A stretch of DNA of 64,000 nucleotides from Patiria miniata. Its lineage: Eukaryota > Echinodermata > Asteroidea > Valvatida > Asterinidae. The notes beneath the pieces are model-generated. The model saw nothing but the letters and a program-made list of their open reading frames with translations. It made no database searches and was not told the origin of the DNA. The stretch spans positions 14,113,606-14,177,605 of the forward strand of contig NW_024037064.1 in assembly GCF_015706575.1 (NCBI RefSeq). The letters run 5' to 3'. The translations under genes were made by a program, and so were the position numbers. Shown here piece after piece: positions 12,686 through 25,266 of this stretch. Position 1 is the stretch's first letter. Each line of letters opens with the position of its first letter.

Positions 12686-15600
12686 GGAAAGGGAACAACA
12701 CATAACACGAATGGGATAATAATTCAGCGCCCTACCACATCCCCATCATCACCAGTGGAACAAGAGGTCCAGCCATCAACATTGAAAAAAACTCATCAGC
12801 GATCAGTTGAACCCCCAGCACCCAATCTCATTACATACTTCGGAGGCAAGAAAGAAGGACCAAAGCCATTTGCCCAAGATGTTTCTCTGACTCTGAGTCA
12901 AACTGCTTGTCCAACAGTCCAGAAGAGTCCTCGGCTACTTGAACTGGCCTTCAATTTGACCAGGTTTTCATGTGATGAATCTGTCAAAGTGCCTGCTTGG
13001 ACTGGCTTCAACCAACTAATGTCACAGGTGGAGACTCAACCCAGATCTGCCATTGGTTATCTTCCAATAATTAACTCCAGCCCAACAGAAATGAGCACTC
13101 TTTTCACATTGTTGCATCGAAGTTTGCAGATTGCTGATAAGCTACAGTTAAACATCATCGTTGTTGTGCTTGATCAGGCCATGTACTCGAAAGCTCAGAT
13201 AATCCGTTGGGGAAATTCCGTGTTTATGAAGAGGCTTGTTCTGAGACTAGGCTCGTTCCACAGTTCAATGACCTACATGGGATGCATTGGAAAACGCTTC
13301 AAAGATGCTGGCTTGCAGGATGTTCTGATTGAGGCTGAGGTTGTTGCTACTGGATCAATTAACAGGGTCATCAATGGTCATCACTACAACAGAAGTATCA
13401 GAGCCCACAAACTCATGTATGAGGCATTGCAGCAACTTCGGATAGACAGCTTCTTGTCATCTCTCTCTCAGGCAGAAGGACAGACCAAAAACCTGATTTC
13501 ACGTCTGTATTCCTCATTTCCTGATTCAGCGTGGCATGATTTGGCTTTCAGTCAAGAATTTCAACACATAGCTATGCTGTATGATAACTTTTTATCCTCC
13601 AAGAGCAGCAGCAAAACCTTCAACTTCTGGAGCTCCTACATCAACATGGTGGAAGTTCTACTTCTTTTCCAGAGAGCCACGCGAGAAGGGAATTGGGAAC
13701 TCCATCTATCTAGTGTCAGAGAAATGCTTCCCTGGATATTTGCATATGATCACCAGAATTATGGAAGATACATGCCTGTCTATTGGCTTGAAATGATGGA
13801 TCTTCCTAACAGCCACCCTGAAGTATACCAACATCACATGGATGGCAACTTTGTTGTACAACGTGGTGGCCAGTCATTTGCACAAGTTGCATGTGATCTC
13901 ACAATAGAGCAGACTGCAAACAGGGATTCCAAGACAAAAGGTGGAATGATTGGTTTCACAAACAAGAAGGGAGCACTTAACAGGTGGATAACAACACACC
14001 ATGCCAGAGCTGCTATCACTCGTCAGTGTGAGGGTATGGCAGGAAAAGGCCCTGTTATAGGCAAACATTCTGATCTGCAGCAAAGTCGCATCATACGTGA
14101 TCAGAATGATGTTTCTACAATCAAAGAAGTTGTCTGCAGCATGATTAATCCATTTAGTTATGAGCAAGAGGAGTTGGTCCAAATTTCATCAGGCGTCGTT
14201 GCTTCTTGTGAGGTTGCATCAGATTTGGAGACGGCAAGAATGTCTGGTGAAAACGCATTCTGTGACTTTGCAAGTTCTAGGCTGCAGAAAGGAGAAGTTG
14301 ACCTTTTTTCCAAGATGAAAAAGTTGAAGTTGAAGACCTTCAGTGACATGTCCAAAAGTGAAGAGTTCAGTTCGTGGGAGAGAGGTTGCACTCAAGACAG
14401 ATAGAAACCGTTGGCTAGGTTAGTTGTTATCGGCAGGGTTCGAAAGATCAATCTCCAAGTCATGATGACCTATTGTTTGGGCCCATTGCCGCTGCCATTT
14501 GCAACCAGACAAGGCTGTCTCGTGAAGACCAACAAAGCCAATCTCCTTCATGCCGTAGAAGGACTTTGTGAAAGTTCAACCACAGAAATACCATCTGGAA
14601 GTATTTTCATCATAGACGGTATGGCCATGATTCAACAGCTTGATCCGAAGAAACCTCAAGGCCCTAAAACATTTGTGAAACTGGCAGATTCCATCCTTCA
14701 ACGTCTTGTGTCATTGGCAAATAGCATATCTGCCACCGCAATTCATTTTGTCACTGATACTTACCCAGATGTATCCATTAAGAATGCAGAGCGAGCAAAA
14801 AGAGCAGCAAGTGGTTCACAACGCATCAGGGTGTATGGACAGGCCATCCCGCAGCAGTGGAAGAAGTTCCTTTCATGTAGTGCCAATAAGGTAGACCTGA
14901 TTGAATACATGTTCGAGACTTGGAGGCTGCATAAGGGAGAAGACCTGCATGGAGTCAAAGTCTTTCTTGCCCATGGGTCCAAGTGCCATGCATTTTCCTG
15001 TAATGTTGACAACCGAGACGACAGCGTCAATGTGGATGAGGTTCCTGAACTGGAGTGCAACCACGAGGAAGCCGACACTCGTATGTACTTGCATGCAGCT
15101 TATGCAGCACAAGACAGTTCCTGTGTTGTTCTGAAGTCTCCTGACACAGATGTTTTCATCATAGGAGTTTCATTGGTGAAGAAAATCCCGTGTCGTGTGC
15201 TACTTCACACAGGAAACGGTGCAAAACTCCGCACATTGGATTTGGAGGCCATTCATAATAGTGTTGGGAGTGAAGCTAGTGCTGCCCTGATTGGCATGCA
15301 TTGTTTAACAGGGTGTGACAGCGTCAGCGCCTTTTATGGAAAGGGAAAAAAAAAAGCTCTCAGCCTTCTCCTGAAGAATCACAATTTCTGGGAAGTATTC
15401 CAACAATTAGGTGGCTCACCTGAAGTTGCAGAAGACATGATTGCGGTTCTAGAGAAATTTGTTTGCATGATGTATGCACAGCATGATAGCTCAGAAGTTA
15501 ATAAGGCAAGGTACAACATGTTCTGCTTGGCGAAATCGGAGTTAGTGATGCCACCAAACAGAGATTCTCTGTGTCAGCACATCAAAAGGGCAAACTACCA

Positions 15601-16099
15601 GGCTGCAGTCTATCAGCAAAGTCTTGTCCAAATGCAGTTGCTTCCCTCTCCAGTAGGACATGGTTGGCAAATCGAAGATGGTCAACTGGCCATACACTGG
15701 GGAAGCCTTCCTCCTGCTCCAGAAAGTGTTTTGGAACTTGTAAATTGTTCTGGTAGATGTAGACGCACTAACTGTACAGATCCAGCTAAGTGTACATGTC
15801 TAGAAAATAGCATACCTTGCACTGACCTGTGCAAGTGTCAACAAGGAAAATGTAGTAATGTACCTAGCGAAGATGAAGACTCGGTAAATGAGAGTGACAT
15901 CAGTGATGCAGAATCAGAGAACAGCGATTTTGAGTTGCCTAGTAATTCAGACTTTGTTTCAATGGAAAAGATTAGGAGTAGGCTAGAACTCTTTTGGAGT
16001 AAAGTTACATGTACATTGAACACAAATCTGATGTATGAAACTGCTCTAGACTCTAGACAACATTTCCAGTACATCTACAGATGTAGCCTTAATAAGTAA

Positions 16100-17560
16100 A
16101 TATACTTGCACAGGAAACAAAGTGGAAGTTTGTGTTGTCATTTTTAGTTTGAAAAAGTGCAATGTAAAAGAAATACATTGTACATGTACATGTATGTGCC
16201 AAACAGCTGTTCACTGAAACAGCATCCATTTTTGAGTATACATGTACATGTACATGTACATGTACATGTAAATATATCCTTTATGGAGAAAGAATTGTAC
16301 TATTCCTACATCTACATACATTTCTATCTAATCAGACAAGAATAACTCACATTTTAAGTTAATCGATACTTTCAAACAGTGCTTAAAATTTCATGCTTTT
16401 GTCATTTAAACTTTTCTGCTTGAAAGTTGAGAAGATATGCCAGAACAGGCTTTGAGTAAGACGACTAATAAGAAGCATTAGATTTGTTGTGACTCTCTTA
16501 TTTCATTTGCAAGTATATAGAGCTCAAAATCAACCATGGAAACAGCGAAATTGGTGTCATAGCTAAATGATTGCCATAGTGAACAGGGGAAGGTTCATAA
16601 CTTTTTAAGGTATATTTTTGCTTCCAATAAAATGTAAAGTGTAACTTGAGATTTGTACTGCAGAATTTTGAAACAGCATCCATTACCAAAAAAAATATCC
16701 CCAGCAGATTACTCTACAAATACACATTGAATGTAATATTTATTTGGTAACTTAGCATACAATCCACTTTTTCAGTTCAAGTATTTTTGTAAGGATTTCA
16801 TCAAAATATAGTAAAACCCAGTTGGGGAGCCAGTTCAAAGATGACTTGAGGGGGGACAAGCATTGACAAAGACCTTGACACTCACAGTTATATCTTATTA
16901 CATGTACAGGTGATTTATTTGCTATTTCACACTTTAATTTCATGAGCAACCATTTTTAGAAATGGGGATTTGCTACAACTTAATGTTCACCACAGATATG
17001 TCTCAACCAAATTAATATAAGTTCATGTATTTTTTTTTCATAAAAAAATTCAATTCACATTATTTTGTATTATCTGAACCTGCTAATTTACAATACTATA
17101 ATTGCATTTGAAATTACTTTGTTCACAAAAGACTGTATTGAAGAATAAATAAGAATACATGTACATGTACATGTACATTGTACACCTTCATAAAAGAATG
17201 GCATTGAGTGGACCTGATTTGTTGATATACATCATTTTCTTATTAATCATTTGAATTATCTGTAAATTAAGCTAACATAAAATCCAAAATAGCTCTCTTA
17301 TTTAAAATATATATATATATATAGTGACAGTTAAACTTCATACCTGACAATGTTTGGAGCCCAAATCCTGATGAAGTTATTCTCGATATTACAAAGAAAA
17401 AAAGAATCCTTTAATATTCTCATTATTTCCAGGACCATACTCGATAAACCCCATAATTATCAGTCAAATAATTTATTTCAATAAATCCATGGGGTATAAT
17501 CAATGAAGGGAGGATGAAAAAACAATTGATAACTGAAGGGAGGATGAAAAATAATTGATA
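16100..17560. other. Gene-free stretch with ACATGT microsatellites
   Basis: Runs of ACATGTACATGT lie at ~16240-16270 and ~17156-17182, and a short TA run at ~17310-17325. An AATAAA at ~16627 could serve the upstream gene. 17475-17560 holds a short direct repeat (TGAAGGGAGGATGAAAAA). No coding signal. Confidence 0.55.
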
Positions 17561-17577
17561 ATTGTCACCATATGTGT

Positions 17578-17712
17578 GCAATGGGGGCAAGTTGGTATTA
17601 ATCAATACATTGTTGCGTGAAAGGGATGGGGCGAAGTGGTTTGGGGGCGACTTTTTCATTATATCTAGGCAAGAAATACCAACTCGCCCCATAAAATTTC
17701 GCCCCCAAAATT
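17578..17712. mobile_element. Small palindromic MITE-like repeat
   Basis: AATGGGGGCAAGTTGGTAT near 17580 is mirrored by ATACCAACTCGCCCC near 17676-17692. GGGGCGAAGTGGTTTGGGGGCGA and GAAATTTTGGGGGCG-type text fills the middle on opposite strands. Non-coding, without a visible target duplication. Confidence 0.4.
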
Positions 17713-17809
17713 TTAAAGTGAATTTATTCTCAAAAGTGTCACTTTTGCAAAAATGAACATTGATAATGTTGTTAAGTATGTCCTCAAGATCAATTTGTGA
17801 GAGTTTGGA

Positions 17810-18040
17810 TGACAGGTTATAAGGAGCCTTGAACATCATAGTTATGCAAGAGGTGACTCACAGGCTCAAGCTTGGATGACAGGTGATTAGAAGCCTTGAA
17901 CGTCATAATGATGCTAGACGTGGTTCACAGGTGGCGACTTGGATGACATAGTAAAGCGACAGGTGGCTCACAGGCTTTGACTTGGATGACAGGTGATGAG
18001 TAGCCTTCAACTTCACACTGACGCAAGCGTAGCTCACATA
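17810..18040. repeat. Short minisatellite, ~60-75 bp unit
   Basis: The phrase 'gacttggatgacaggtgat' followed by 'agccttgaac' and 'gtggctcacaggc' recurs about four times with drift. Confidence 0.6.
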
Positions 18041-18507
18041 ACTTGGAAAACTGAAAGAGCATGTGATAATCAATAGATCATTCAAACATGACAGCAGGCA
18101 ATATTTATATATTTAGACTCTGGATGTTGAGTTAGTACATCGTTTGGCTATACTCCAATCCTGTGCTCGTATGATCAACACTATGTGTGCCTCTCCAATG
18201 ACTATAAACTGCATGTTTCAGAAATGGCAAACATTCCGACATACATGTATACCATTTCTCTGATTGATCAAAACAACGTGAGACAGGACTTATGGATTGG
18301 TCTGAAGAAAAAAATGCACTGACACTGATGGTATTTGTCCACACTTTGATTTAGATTCCCCCATAGGAACTGGTATGGTGCTGAACCATATAACAGCAGT
18401 CAAGCCACCATTATCAACAGTAGTGTTATATGTACATACAGGCTTTAAACACAACTGAATGCTCATTTAATTGAAACATTTCCTAAATGGACATGTCACA
18501 ACTTCAA

Positions 18508-18600
18508 GTTAATAATAACAGGTTCTTATATAGCGCTTTTAACAAAGATCAAAGCGCTTCACATTATTATTATCATTAACATATCATGTGTGCTTTAAAG
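18508..18600 (-). mobile_element. Fragment of a LINE/SINE 3' tail
   Basis: AATAATAACAGGTTCTTATA, then TAGCGCTTTTAAC, AAAGCGCTTCACATTATTAT. Read on the minus strand it ends in the AGCGCTTT...TTATTATT type of tail also seen at 2600-2640. Under 100 bp and non-coding. Confidence 0.45.
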
Positions 18601-19304
18601 AGATGAAGTTTCTAAATATTCAGATTTTTCTTCAATGCCATCCTTGATGAACTATCAATTTCTTTATGATAAACTAATTGTAGATAAACTATCAATTTCC
18701 TAGCTGTGAAATACAAAAACATGCATTAAAAGTTGTGTGATGTTTGATTAAAAACAATGACGATGTGCACCATTTCAAACTAACGTGTACATCAATTAAA
18801 AACTATATCTGACCTTTTCAACCAGGCAGGTGATGTTACTTCTCAACACACATCATGCACGTCTTGCACTCATCTATAGATTCCTGCAATGTTTACACAC
18901 AAATGAGAATACATGTATAAAGAAATTTGACATGAATAGCAGTAGGCCTACTAGGTTTAAAAAAAATGGCCAAATATTCCTTGTAAAGAAAGAATGAAGT
19001 GCTTCAGCATACATGTTCATCAACATGTACATCTATTACTTCATCACTGTTACCAACATTTGAAATCATTATGTGAACAAGATTTACATTTGTAAAGCTT
19101 TTCATTGCTAAATTAAACTGTAGCAATACAATGCACACATCCTTTGTTTCCACTATAACCACTTATGTGTGGCCAACATGTACATGTATTTGCTGATTGT
19201 TGCCAGCAAACATCATGCCCAGTTTTGGTTACGCAGTAACGCAGCTTCCACTGTTATACAAAAAATGATGACCCTCACTCCTTCTACTTGCATGCAAAGA
19301 ATAC

Positions 19305-20040
19305 CCAGTGGGCACACGACGTTATTTCAACGTTGAATGTTGGTTGAAATGACGTCACGACGTCAAAATACCGTAAAACAACGTTATTTCAACGTCACTT
19401 TTGCGACGTTGATTTTATGTTACAGTTTGACGTTGTTTTAACGTCAGATAAATGTTGAAATTGCATCGCGATATTATCAACCTAAATTCAATGTCTATCC
19501 AACGTCGGTTTGTAACGTTGTTCCAACGTCCATATTTCGACATTAATCCAACGTTAAATGTTGGTTGAAATTGCGTCGCGATATTATCAACCTAAATACA
19601 ATGTCTTTCCAACGTCGGTTTTGTAACGTTGTTCCAACGTACATATTTCGACATTAATCTAGCGTTAAATAAATGTTAAAATTGCGTCGCGATATTAACA
19701 ACCTAAAATTAACGTCTCTCTGACGTCGGTTTGGTAACGTTGTTCAAACGTACAGATTTCGACATTAATCTGACGTCGAATAAAAGTTTAAATTGCGTCA
19801 CGATATTAACAACCGAAATTCCATGTCTATTCAACGTCGGTTTGGTAACGTTGTTCCAACGTACAGATTTCGACATTAATCTGACGTTGAATATACGTTT
19901 AAATTGCGTCACGATCATGATTAACAATCTAAATTCAATGTCTATCAATCGTCAGTTTTGTAATTGTTCCAACGCATTTTGCGTTATTCTAATGTTGGAT
20001 AAATGTTTAAAATTGCGTCGTGATATTGATGTAAATGTAC
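19305..20040 (+). repeat. CCCAGTGGGC-type DNA transposon fragment with ~120 bp tandem units
   Basis: Opens with CCCAGTGGGCACACGACGTT, a start I know from widespread non-autonomous animal DNA transposons. About five units of ~115-125 bp follow, each with TTCCAACGTCGGTTTGGTAA, CGACATTAATCTGACGTTGA and AAATTGCGTCGCGATATTA. No matching GCCCACTGGG end is seen on the right, so the copy may be truncated. Open frames in it are by-products. Confidence 0.65.
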
Positions 20041-20159
20041 CAATTATCTGCTGTATCAATTAACGTATAATTTTAACTATATCAAAGTGCAAAATATCAT
20101 GTCAAGAAATATAAACAAAATATCCGACTTAATTGAACTTTGTGGCCTTTTTATGAAAA

Positions 20160-20370
20160 ACAAATTATTTGTCAGCACGCCAAAGCTGTGACGCTAGCCA
20201 ATAACACGGCGCGTAATTTGTTCTACATTCCAAGGTTCTGACGCTGGCCAATCAGTTTTTGAATCACGATATGGCGCGCAATTAGCATATGACCGTTACA
20301 TATTTCGACATCATACTGCAGTTGTGTGGACGTGTAGCGTGCAGCCGACATAATTTTACTCAAATAACAG
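20160..20370 (+). promoter_or_regulatory. Candidate promoter and first exon
   Basis: Two repeats of GACGCTRGCCAAT (about 20190 and 20240), each followed by a GGCGCGYAATT motif, give paired CCAAT boxes. A clean donor, CAG|GTAAGA, follows at 20370/20371. The next exon-like block on this strand is at 22194-22278. No coding frame links them with confidence. Confidence 0.35.
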
Positions 20371-20493
20371 GTAAGAATTTTGCCATCAAAATTCGTAGTT
20401 ATTGTTATGATTTTGCTTAGACATACCTGAAGTTTATTCGAAGCACTTTACTTATTAATTGCAACCAATTTCTCCCCAAAACGATAAACAAAT

Positions 20494-20712
20494 ATGGACA
20501 CATCACTGGGGTCGGGGACACTGGCATGCATGGTCACTGATGATACCGGCGTCCGGTACGTGTGGGAACCAGCAACTAGACACGTAGGCATAGATGTCGA
20601 CCGCATGCATCCCGGCGCTCGGAACAGTGTATTGCTTAGCTGTACTAAAACGGGTTCAATGGGAAAAGTTTTGACAGAAGTCCTGAGAAATAATCCTCCA
20701 TTGGCGTTTTGA
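20494..20712 (+). CDS. Small open frame, 72 codons, doubtful
   Basis: Starts with ATG in context AATATGG, 120 bp past the candidate donor, and encodes a 72-residue protein with no signal peptide, membrane segment or recognised motif (for example YVWEPATRHVGIDVDRMHP). Base composition is richer in GC than its surroundings, the only point in its favour. It may be chance. Confidence 0.2.
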   Translation: MDTSLGSGTLACMVTDDTGVRYVWEPATRHVGIDVDRMHPGARNSVLLSCTKTGSMGKVLTEVLRNNPPLAF

Positions 20713-20714
20713 AC

Positions 20715-22190
20715 TGTGCAATATAATGGACGTGTGACTTAAACTTTCCAAGACGATATTGTTAACCATGAATAAATGTGGCTCAATTAATGGATTTCCT
20801 TTGTATTGAAAAGTTGTTTCTGAGGAAATAGAAATTGCAATTGTTCTCACTTGGTAGACCTTATGGACATGAAATGCATGATGATGAAATGTACTTAAGC
20901 CTACCTGGCTACAAAAATAATAACCACGAAAAATATAATTCGATTTTCTGTACTGTAGATTTTCAAGTTTTCATGTAATTTTCAGGCTAAAAAATAAAAT
21001 GGATCGTCCAAAAGTGATTGTAGAATGCAGTATTTTTTCTCGAGGTCAATTACTTCCATACTGGATTTCTTCGTACAGCTACACAGCGGTGATAGGTCAT
21101 GGGTCATGTACATTTTACCGTTTTACTTCCCCTGATTGTTAAACCACGTGGGTTATCTTCCATAGGGAATAGGCCTATCAAGTGGAGGATATACACTCCC
21201 AATTTCGATTTCACATGTTGCTATCACCACCCGGTCGCTCATGTACGTGTACAAGTCACAAAACGGAGGAAGTTGTGTAGTTCCTTGAATCTTTGTGTAA
21301 AACTAAAAGTTGCTGTGACAATAGTGAGAATGTATAACACAAATTTCTATACCAAAACTTAAGGTAAATGCAAGCATGGATAATTATACAGATGTTTGTA
21401 GCCTGTACTGAGAATGGTGCAATAACAAAATGGACTCACGGTGCAGGGAGTGAGTAATTACGTAAATTTATTGGCCTAATCAATCATTGCATAGGCAGGT
21501 GGTATTTCTACATAAACTTGTTTTTGTTTTGTGTAGACATGGTTTGCATATTTTTTTGGGGGGGGGGAGTATGCAGAGTCTACTCTAAGTTTGGCAGGTA
21601 GGACAGGTAGGGTAGTTAATCTCACTTTTTCAGCTTCTGAAAAAATCCTTTTCAAAATTCCAGAAGAGTTTACAAGAGTTCACAGATGACGAAACCCCAC
21701 TCAGCAATGATTCACACAGGAATTGAGGAGGAGCCAAACTCAGCATGGATTGTCGACTAGTATGGAGTTATGTGTGACTTTCCAGGATACGTCATAGTTT
21801 GAAAGCTTTCGGACAGTACTCGCAGTGCCGTAGCTGGTATGTATATGTCGACAAAAAATACATTCTGGGCTAAGTAATGGCCGAAACCGATAATTTTATT
21901 CTCAAGTCAATAACACTTGAAGAGATGTAGCTCTGATTGCAGTCATCGCACATAAAACAGTGGTTTTTAAATTCATTTGTACTTGTGCGAACAACAGACA
22001 CAATGGCCAGTGCCCAGTTCATTCACAACGTTAACAAAACGCAAAAATGAAAACAGATTTATGGCTATATCTTAATTGAATGTTGGCAGAAGTTTCGTCA
22101 CAGTGCAGTGTATAATAACTTGTGTTTGTTTACATGGATCTTTGTTTATGTCCCTGAGCGTTCCTTTTTTTCTCATCCAACAGGTGCATG
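20715..22190. other. Gene-free stretch
   Basis: AT-rich, with a G-run at 21558-21567. I see no exon, repeat array or hairpin I can support here. Confidence 0.45.
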
Positions 22191-22193
22191 ACC

Positions 22194-22278
22194 AAGTGAT
22201 TGAAGACAGTTCAACAATGATGGGCAGAGTGGAACTGAAAGAAAGCAGATGAGGAGACGGACCTTTTCAGTTTCGCAG
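22194..22278 (+). other. Candidate internal exon, 85 bp
   Basis: Strong acceptor (TTTTTTCTCATCCAACAG ending at 22193) and donor (GCAG|GTAATT). Each frame is short; one reads VHDQVIEDSSTMMGRVELKE then stops. It may be a UTR or lncRNA exon. Confidence 0.3.
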
Positions 22279-22537
22279 GTAATTAAATTGTCTTCGCCAG
22301 ATTTAATTTATTTTGACCAATTATTGATCTTGGTTAAAATGTCATTGTGTGGGTACTTGGTTGTATGGTTGATAATTCCTGAATTGTCAGGAAATACAAG
22401 TTGTAGTTTTTATAAGTGCAAGTTTAATAAAAAGGAATCGTTCTGTTGATTTTTTGTACACAATGTCAGCACATAAAATGATGACCAAACGTGTTGTTGC
22501 TTTTTTGAAACTAATATGGTTTATGGATTTATTTATT

Positions 22538-24060
22538 AGCTGTTTCGGTGTACACGCCGAAACAGCTCTTGTTTCTGTTATTTTTTTTTTCCCTTTTTTT
22601 TTTTTCCACTTTTTTTCTCATAGGATAACACGTGTTTTCGTTCTACAAGTCACTTTTTGCCTTTTTTCAAATCTGATCGACTTCAAACCTGGCGCACAGT
22701 TAGACTATCATCTGAAGATGTGTGCCGAAACTTTTCGTCATCATGACGTCATCACGTGTCACGTGACGTCATGCTAAAAGAGCATACTTCAAGGCCCTAT
22801 ATCTACAGAACCGGAAGTCCGATTTGGTTCAAACTTGGTATGCAAGTATTGCGGGACGTGTTATAGACGAAAATTGCAGTGACGTCATGATGACGTCATC
22901 GTGTGATTTTATATAAATTATTCATTTTTTGGACCTTTTATTCATATCTCTTAAACGGAATGTGGTAAATTCGAAATTCTTTTTGTAACAGGTTTGTTAG
23001 GTCATAGATAGATGCACAAAATTTCGTAAAATGTGTGACGTCATCATGACGTCATCAATAACGTGATTTTTTTATTCACATATAAGGGTATGTCCGATTT
23101 TTATGAAACTTGGTGGGTAGGTAGGTATAGATAACATCATTCGAATTCTGAAGTGACGTCATTATGACGTCATCACCTGATTTTTTATGAATTTTTCAAA
23201 TTTTGATATTTTCTTCAAAGTTTGCAAAAATTATATGAAATAAGGTCTGAGCGACTTCAAACCTGGCGCCCAGTTAGACTATCATCTGAAGATGTATGCC
23301 AAAACTTTTTGTCATCATGACGTCATCACGTGTCACGTGACGTCATCCTAAAGGTGCATACTTTAAGACCCTATATCTACAAAACCGGAGGTCCAATTGG
23401 GTTCAATCTTGGTATGCAAGTATTCCGGGACGTGTTATAGACAAAAATTGCAGTGACGCGACGATGACGTCATCATATGATTTTATATAAATTATGCAAT
23501 TTTTGGACCTTTTACTCAAATCTCATCAATGGAATGTGGTAAATTTAAAATTCTTTTTGTAACATGTTTGTTAGGTGAAAGATAGATGCACAAAATTTCA
23601 TAAAATGTGTGACGTTATCATGACGTCATCAAAACGTCATTTTGTGATTCACATATAAGAGTATGTCCGATCGTTATGAAACTTGATGGGTAGGTAGGTA
23701 TAGATAAAAGCATTCAAAAAATCTGAAGTGACGTGATCATGACGTCATCAGCTGAATTTTTATGAATTTTCAAATTTTAATATTTTCTTCAAATTTTGCA
23801 AAAATTATATAAAATACGGTCCGATCGACTTCAAGCCTGGCACACACTTATACAACAATTTGAAGATGTATGCCGAATCATGACGTCATTATGACGTCAT
23901 CACATGTCACATGACGTCATCCTAAATGTACATACTTTAAGGCCCTATGATCTACAGAACCGGAGGTCCAATTGGGTTCGAACTTGGTATGCAAGTATTC
24001 CGGGACGTGTTATAGACGAAAATTGCAGTGACGTCATGATCATGTCATTATTTCATTTTG
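22538..24060 (+). repeat. Hairpin-headed repeat with TGACGTCA units (copy 2)
   Basis: Opens with AGCTGTTTCGG (22538-22548) and CCGAAACAGCT (22557-22567), then a T-rich tract. A ~574 bp unit then repeats about 2.5 times: CGACTTCAAACCTGGCGC starts at 22678 and 23252, and a variant at 23826. Each unit has TGACGTCATCATGACGTCAT-type stretches and the phrase 'ctacagaaccggaggtcc'. It is collinear with 1246-2110 but has a longer unit. Confidence 0.7.
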
Positions 24061-24094
24061 ACGTGAATTATTCACTTTCAACTGATCAATTTTA

Positions 24095-24265
24095 CATTTC
24101 AAAACGACTTTAAACTACCCTATTATGGGTCTGTATTAATTTTGGAGGTGTCCTGAAATGTTTTCCTTGCTTATCTTCAAATTGATTAACTATATATTTC
24201 AAAACGACTTGCAATCTACCCAATCACGGCTCTATATTAATTTTGGAGGTGTCCTGAAAAAGAGA
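24095..24265 (+). repeat. Tandem duplication of ~63 bp
   Basis: TTTCAAAACGACTT...CTACCC...TATTAATTTTGGAGGTGTCC occurs at 24097-24160 and again at 24200-24262 with few differences. Confidence 0.7.
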
Positions 24266-24390
24266 CCATCCCAATTTATATACGCCGAGTGTGGAATATT
24301 CTCTGAGCCACGTAAGTTTCATTGTTTTTACACTTGTCGCGTGCCCCGCTCGAGCATGCAGTACCCCGGCCGAGGCCTGTCAAGTGATAT

Positions 24391-24405
24391 GCTGCCCTCT
24401 GCTGG
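24391..24405 (-). promoter_or_regulatory. CTCF-like site
   Basis: On the minus strand it reads CCAGCAGAGGGCAGC, matching every position of the bilaterian CTCF core CCASYAGRKGGCRSY. A single site by eye; chance matches exist. Confidence 0.35.
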
Positions 24406-24549
24406 TGCCTTGGTGAAACATGACTTGTTCAAATTCGCCGGAAAGTTCGGAAGTCATTGCGACTGTTCTGGTTCCTTGCCCAATGTTTTGACGTTATACA
24501 TCATGTATATTCTTTCTTCATATATGGTTCACGGAGCAAAGTTAACTTG

Positions 24550-25260
24550 ACAAAACTTCCTTTCCAGATTTCCAATCAATGTTTCTTTATAACCAAGGAT
24601 TTAAGAATATTTTAATGAAGTAGGGGCCTATTTATTTTCAGTTTAATCATGGTTTAATCTACAGAACGAAAACGTACGCGCGACATGATGAACTGTTTTT
24701 GTTTTAAAAAAAAACCCCGACAACTCTGTACAAAAGCGTTAACTTCATGCAGGTAGCCTGGCTTTTGTTTGCTCGTTGCTATACACTGTTTGTTGTGTTT
24801 TGCTGATTTAATAGTACACAATAATTGCATACATGTACATTTAATGCCTTCGGAAAAGCGCACATGTACATAAACTTGTGACACTATGGGCGTACTGATA
24901 CATTTGTATTAATTTATTTTCCAACTTGGAGTAACATGAAGAACATAATCTTGTAACCAAGTAAACAGTACATTGTAAATACATGATTCAAATGTTTATT
25001 GATATTTCTCTTGCATTGTATCACAATGTAATTTTACAAAACTTTTTGAGTCAGGCAACATTATAAACAAGTGACAAATGGTTCATCTAAAAGAAGTTGT
25101 TTGCATAGACATTTTTCAAAAGGTATACATGTATGTAAATGATTTGAAATACAACAGCATTTATGATTTCTAAAATTTATATATATATTTGAAATCGAGT
25201 AGTAATTGAATTGATATGAAGTTTCCAAATATCAAGTATAAATATAAAACAAAAAATTTC
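24550..25260. other. Gene-free stretch
   Basis: AT-rich with scattered ACATGT words. No exon or repeat array seen. Confidence 0.45.
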
Positions 25261-25266
25261 CCTTTT

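Larger units (their letters stand above)
8699..16099 (+). pseudogene. Academ-like transposon gene: zinc fingers, transposase-like core, XPG-like nuclease, CXC finger; decayed
   Basis: Three exons in phase 1: 8699-9053 (donor GTAGGT), 11004-11072 and 11292-16099 (acceptors CCTCCAG and CCCCAG). Exon 1 has CILHCD and GFHRSCYARFT. The last exon has CIICQR and YHMTCYRDYT, then VWDNNDFGEETLSGKG, GTTHNTNGI, DQAMYSK and MLPWIFAYDHQNYGRY. Next come acidic motifs typical of XPG/FEN nucleases (IIDGMA at ~14612, HEEADTR at ~15061, SPDTDVFII at ~15139, LTGCD at ~15306) and a nine-Cys CXC-like finger at ~15745-15860 with an acidic tail. Academ elements are known to pair an XPG nuclease with a Cys-rich finger, hence the name; I could not find terminal repeats. 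The main frame has three in-frame stops (11453, 12500, 14402), and 14370-14410 reads better in another frame. The copy looks dead. Confidence 0.6.

Noticed and set aside
14158-15112. Antisense open frames over the Academ-like gene
   Set aside because: The sense strand carries the recognisable motifs throughout.
19709-20063. Open frames on both strands with repeated FKRIFNVRLMSKSVR-like text
   Set aside because: By-product of the CAACGTCGGTT tandem unit.
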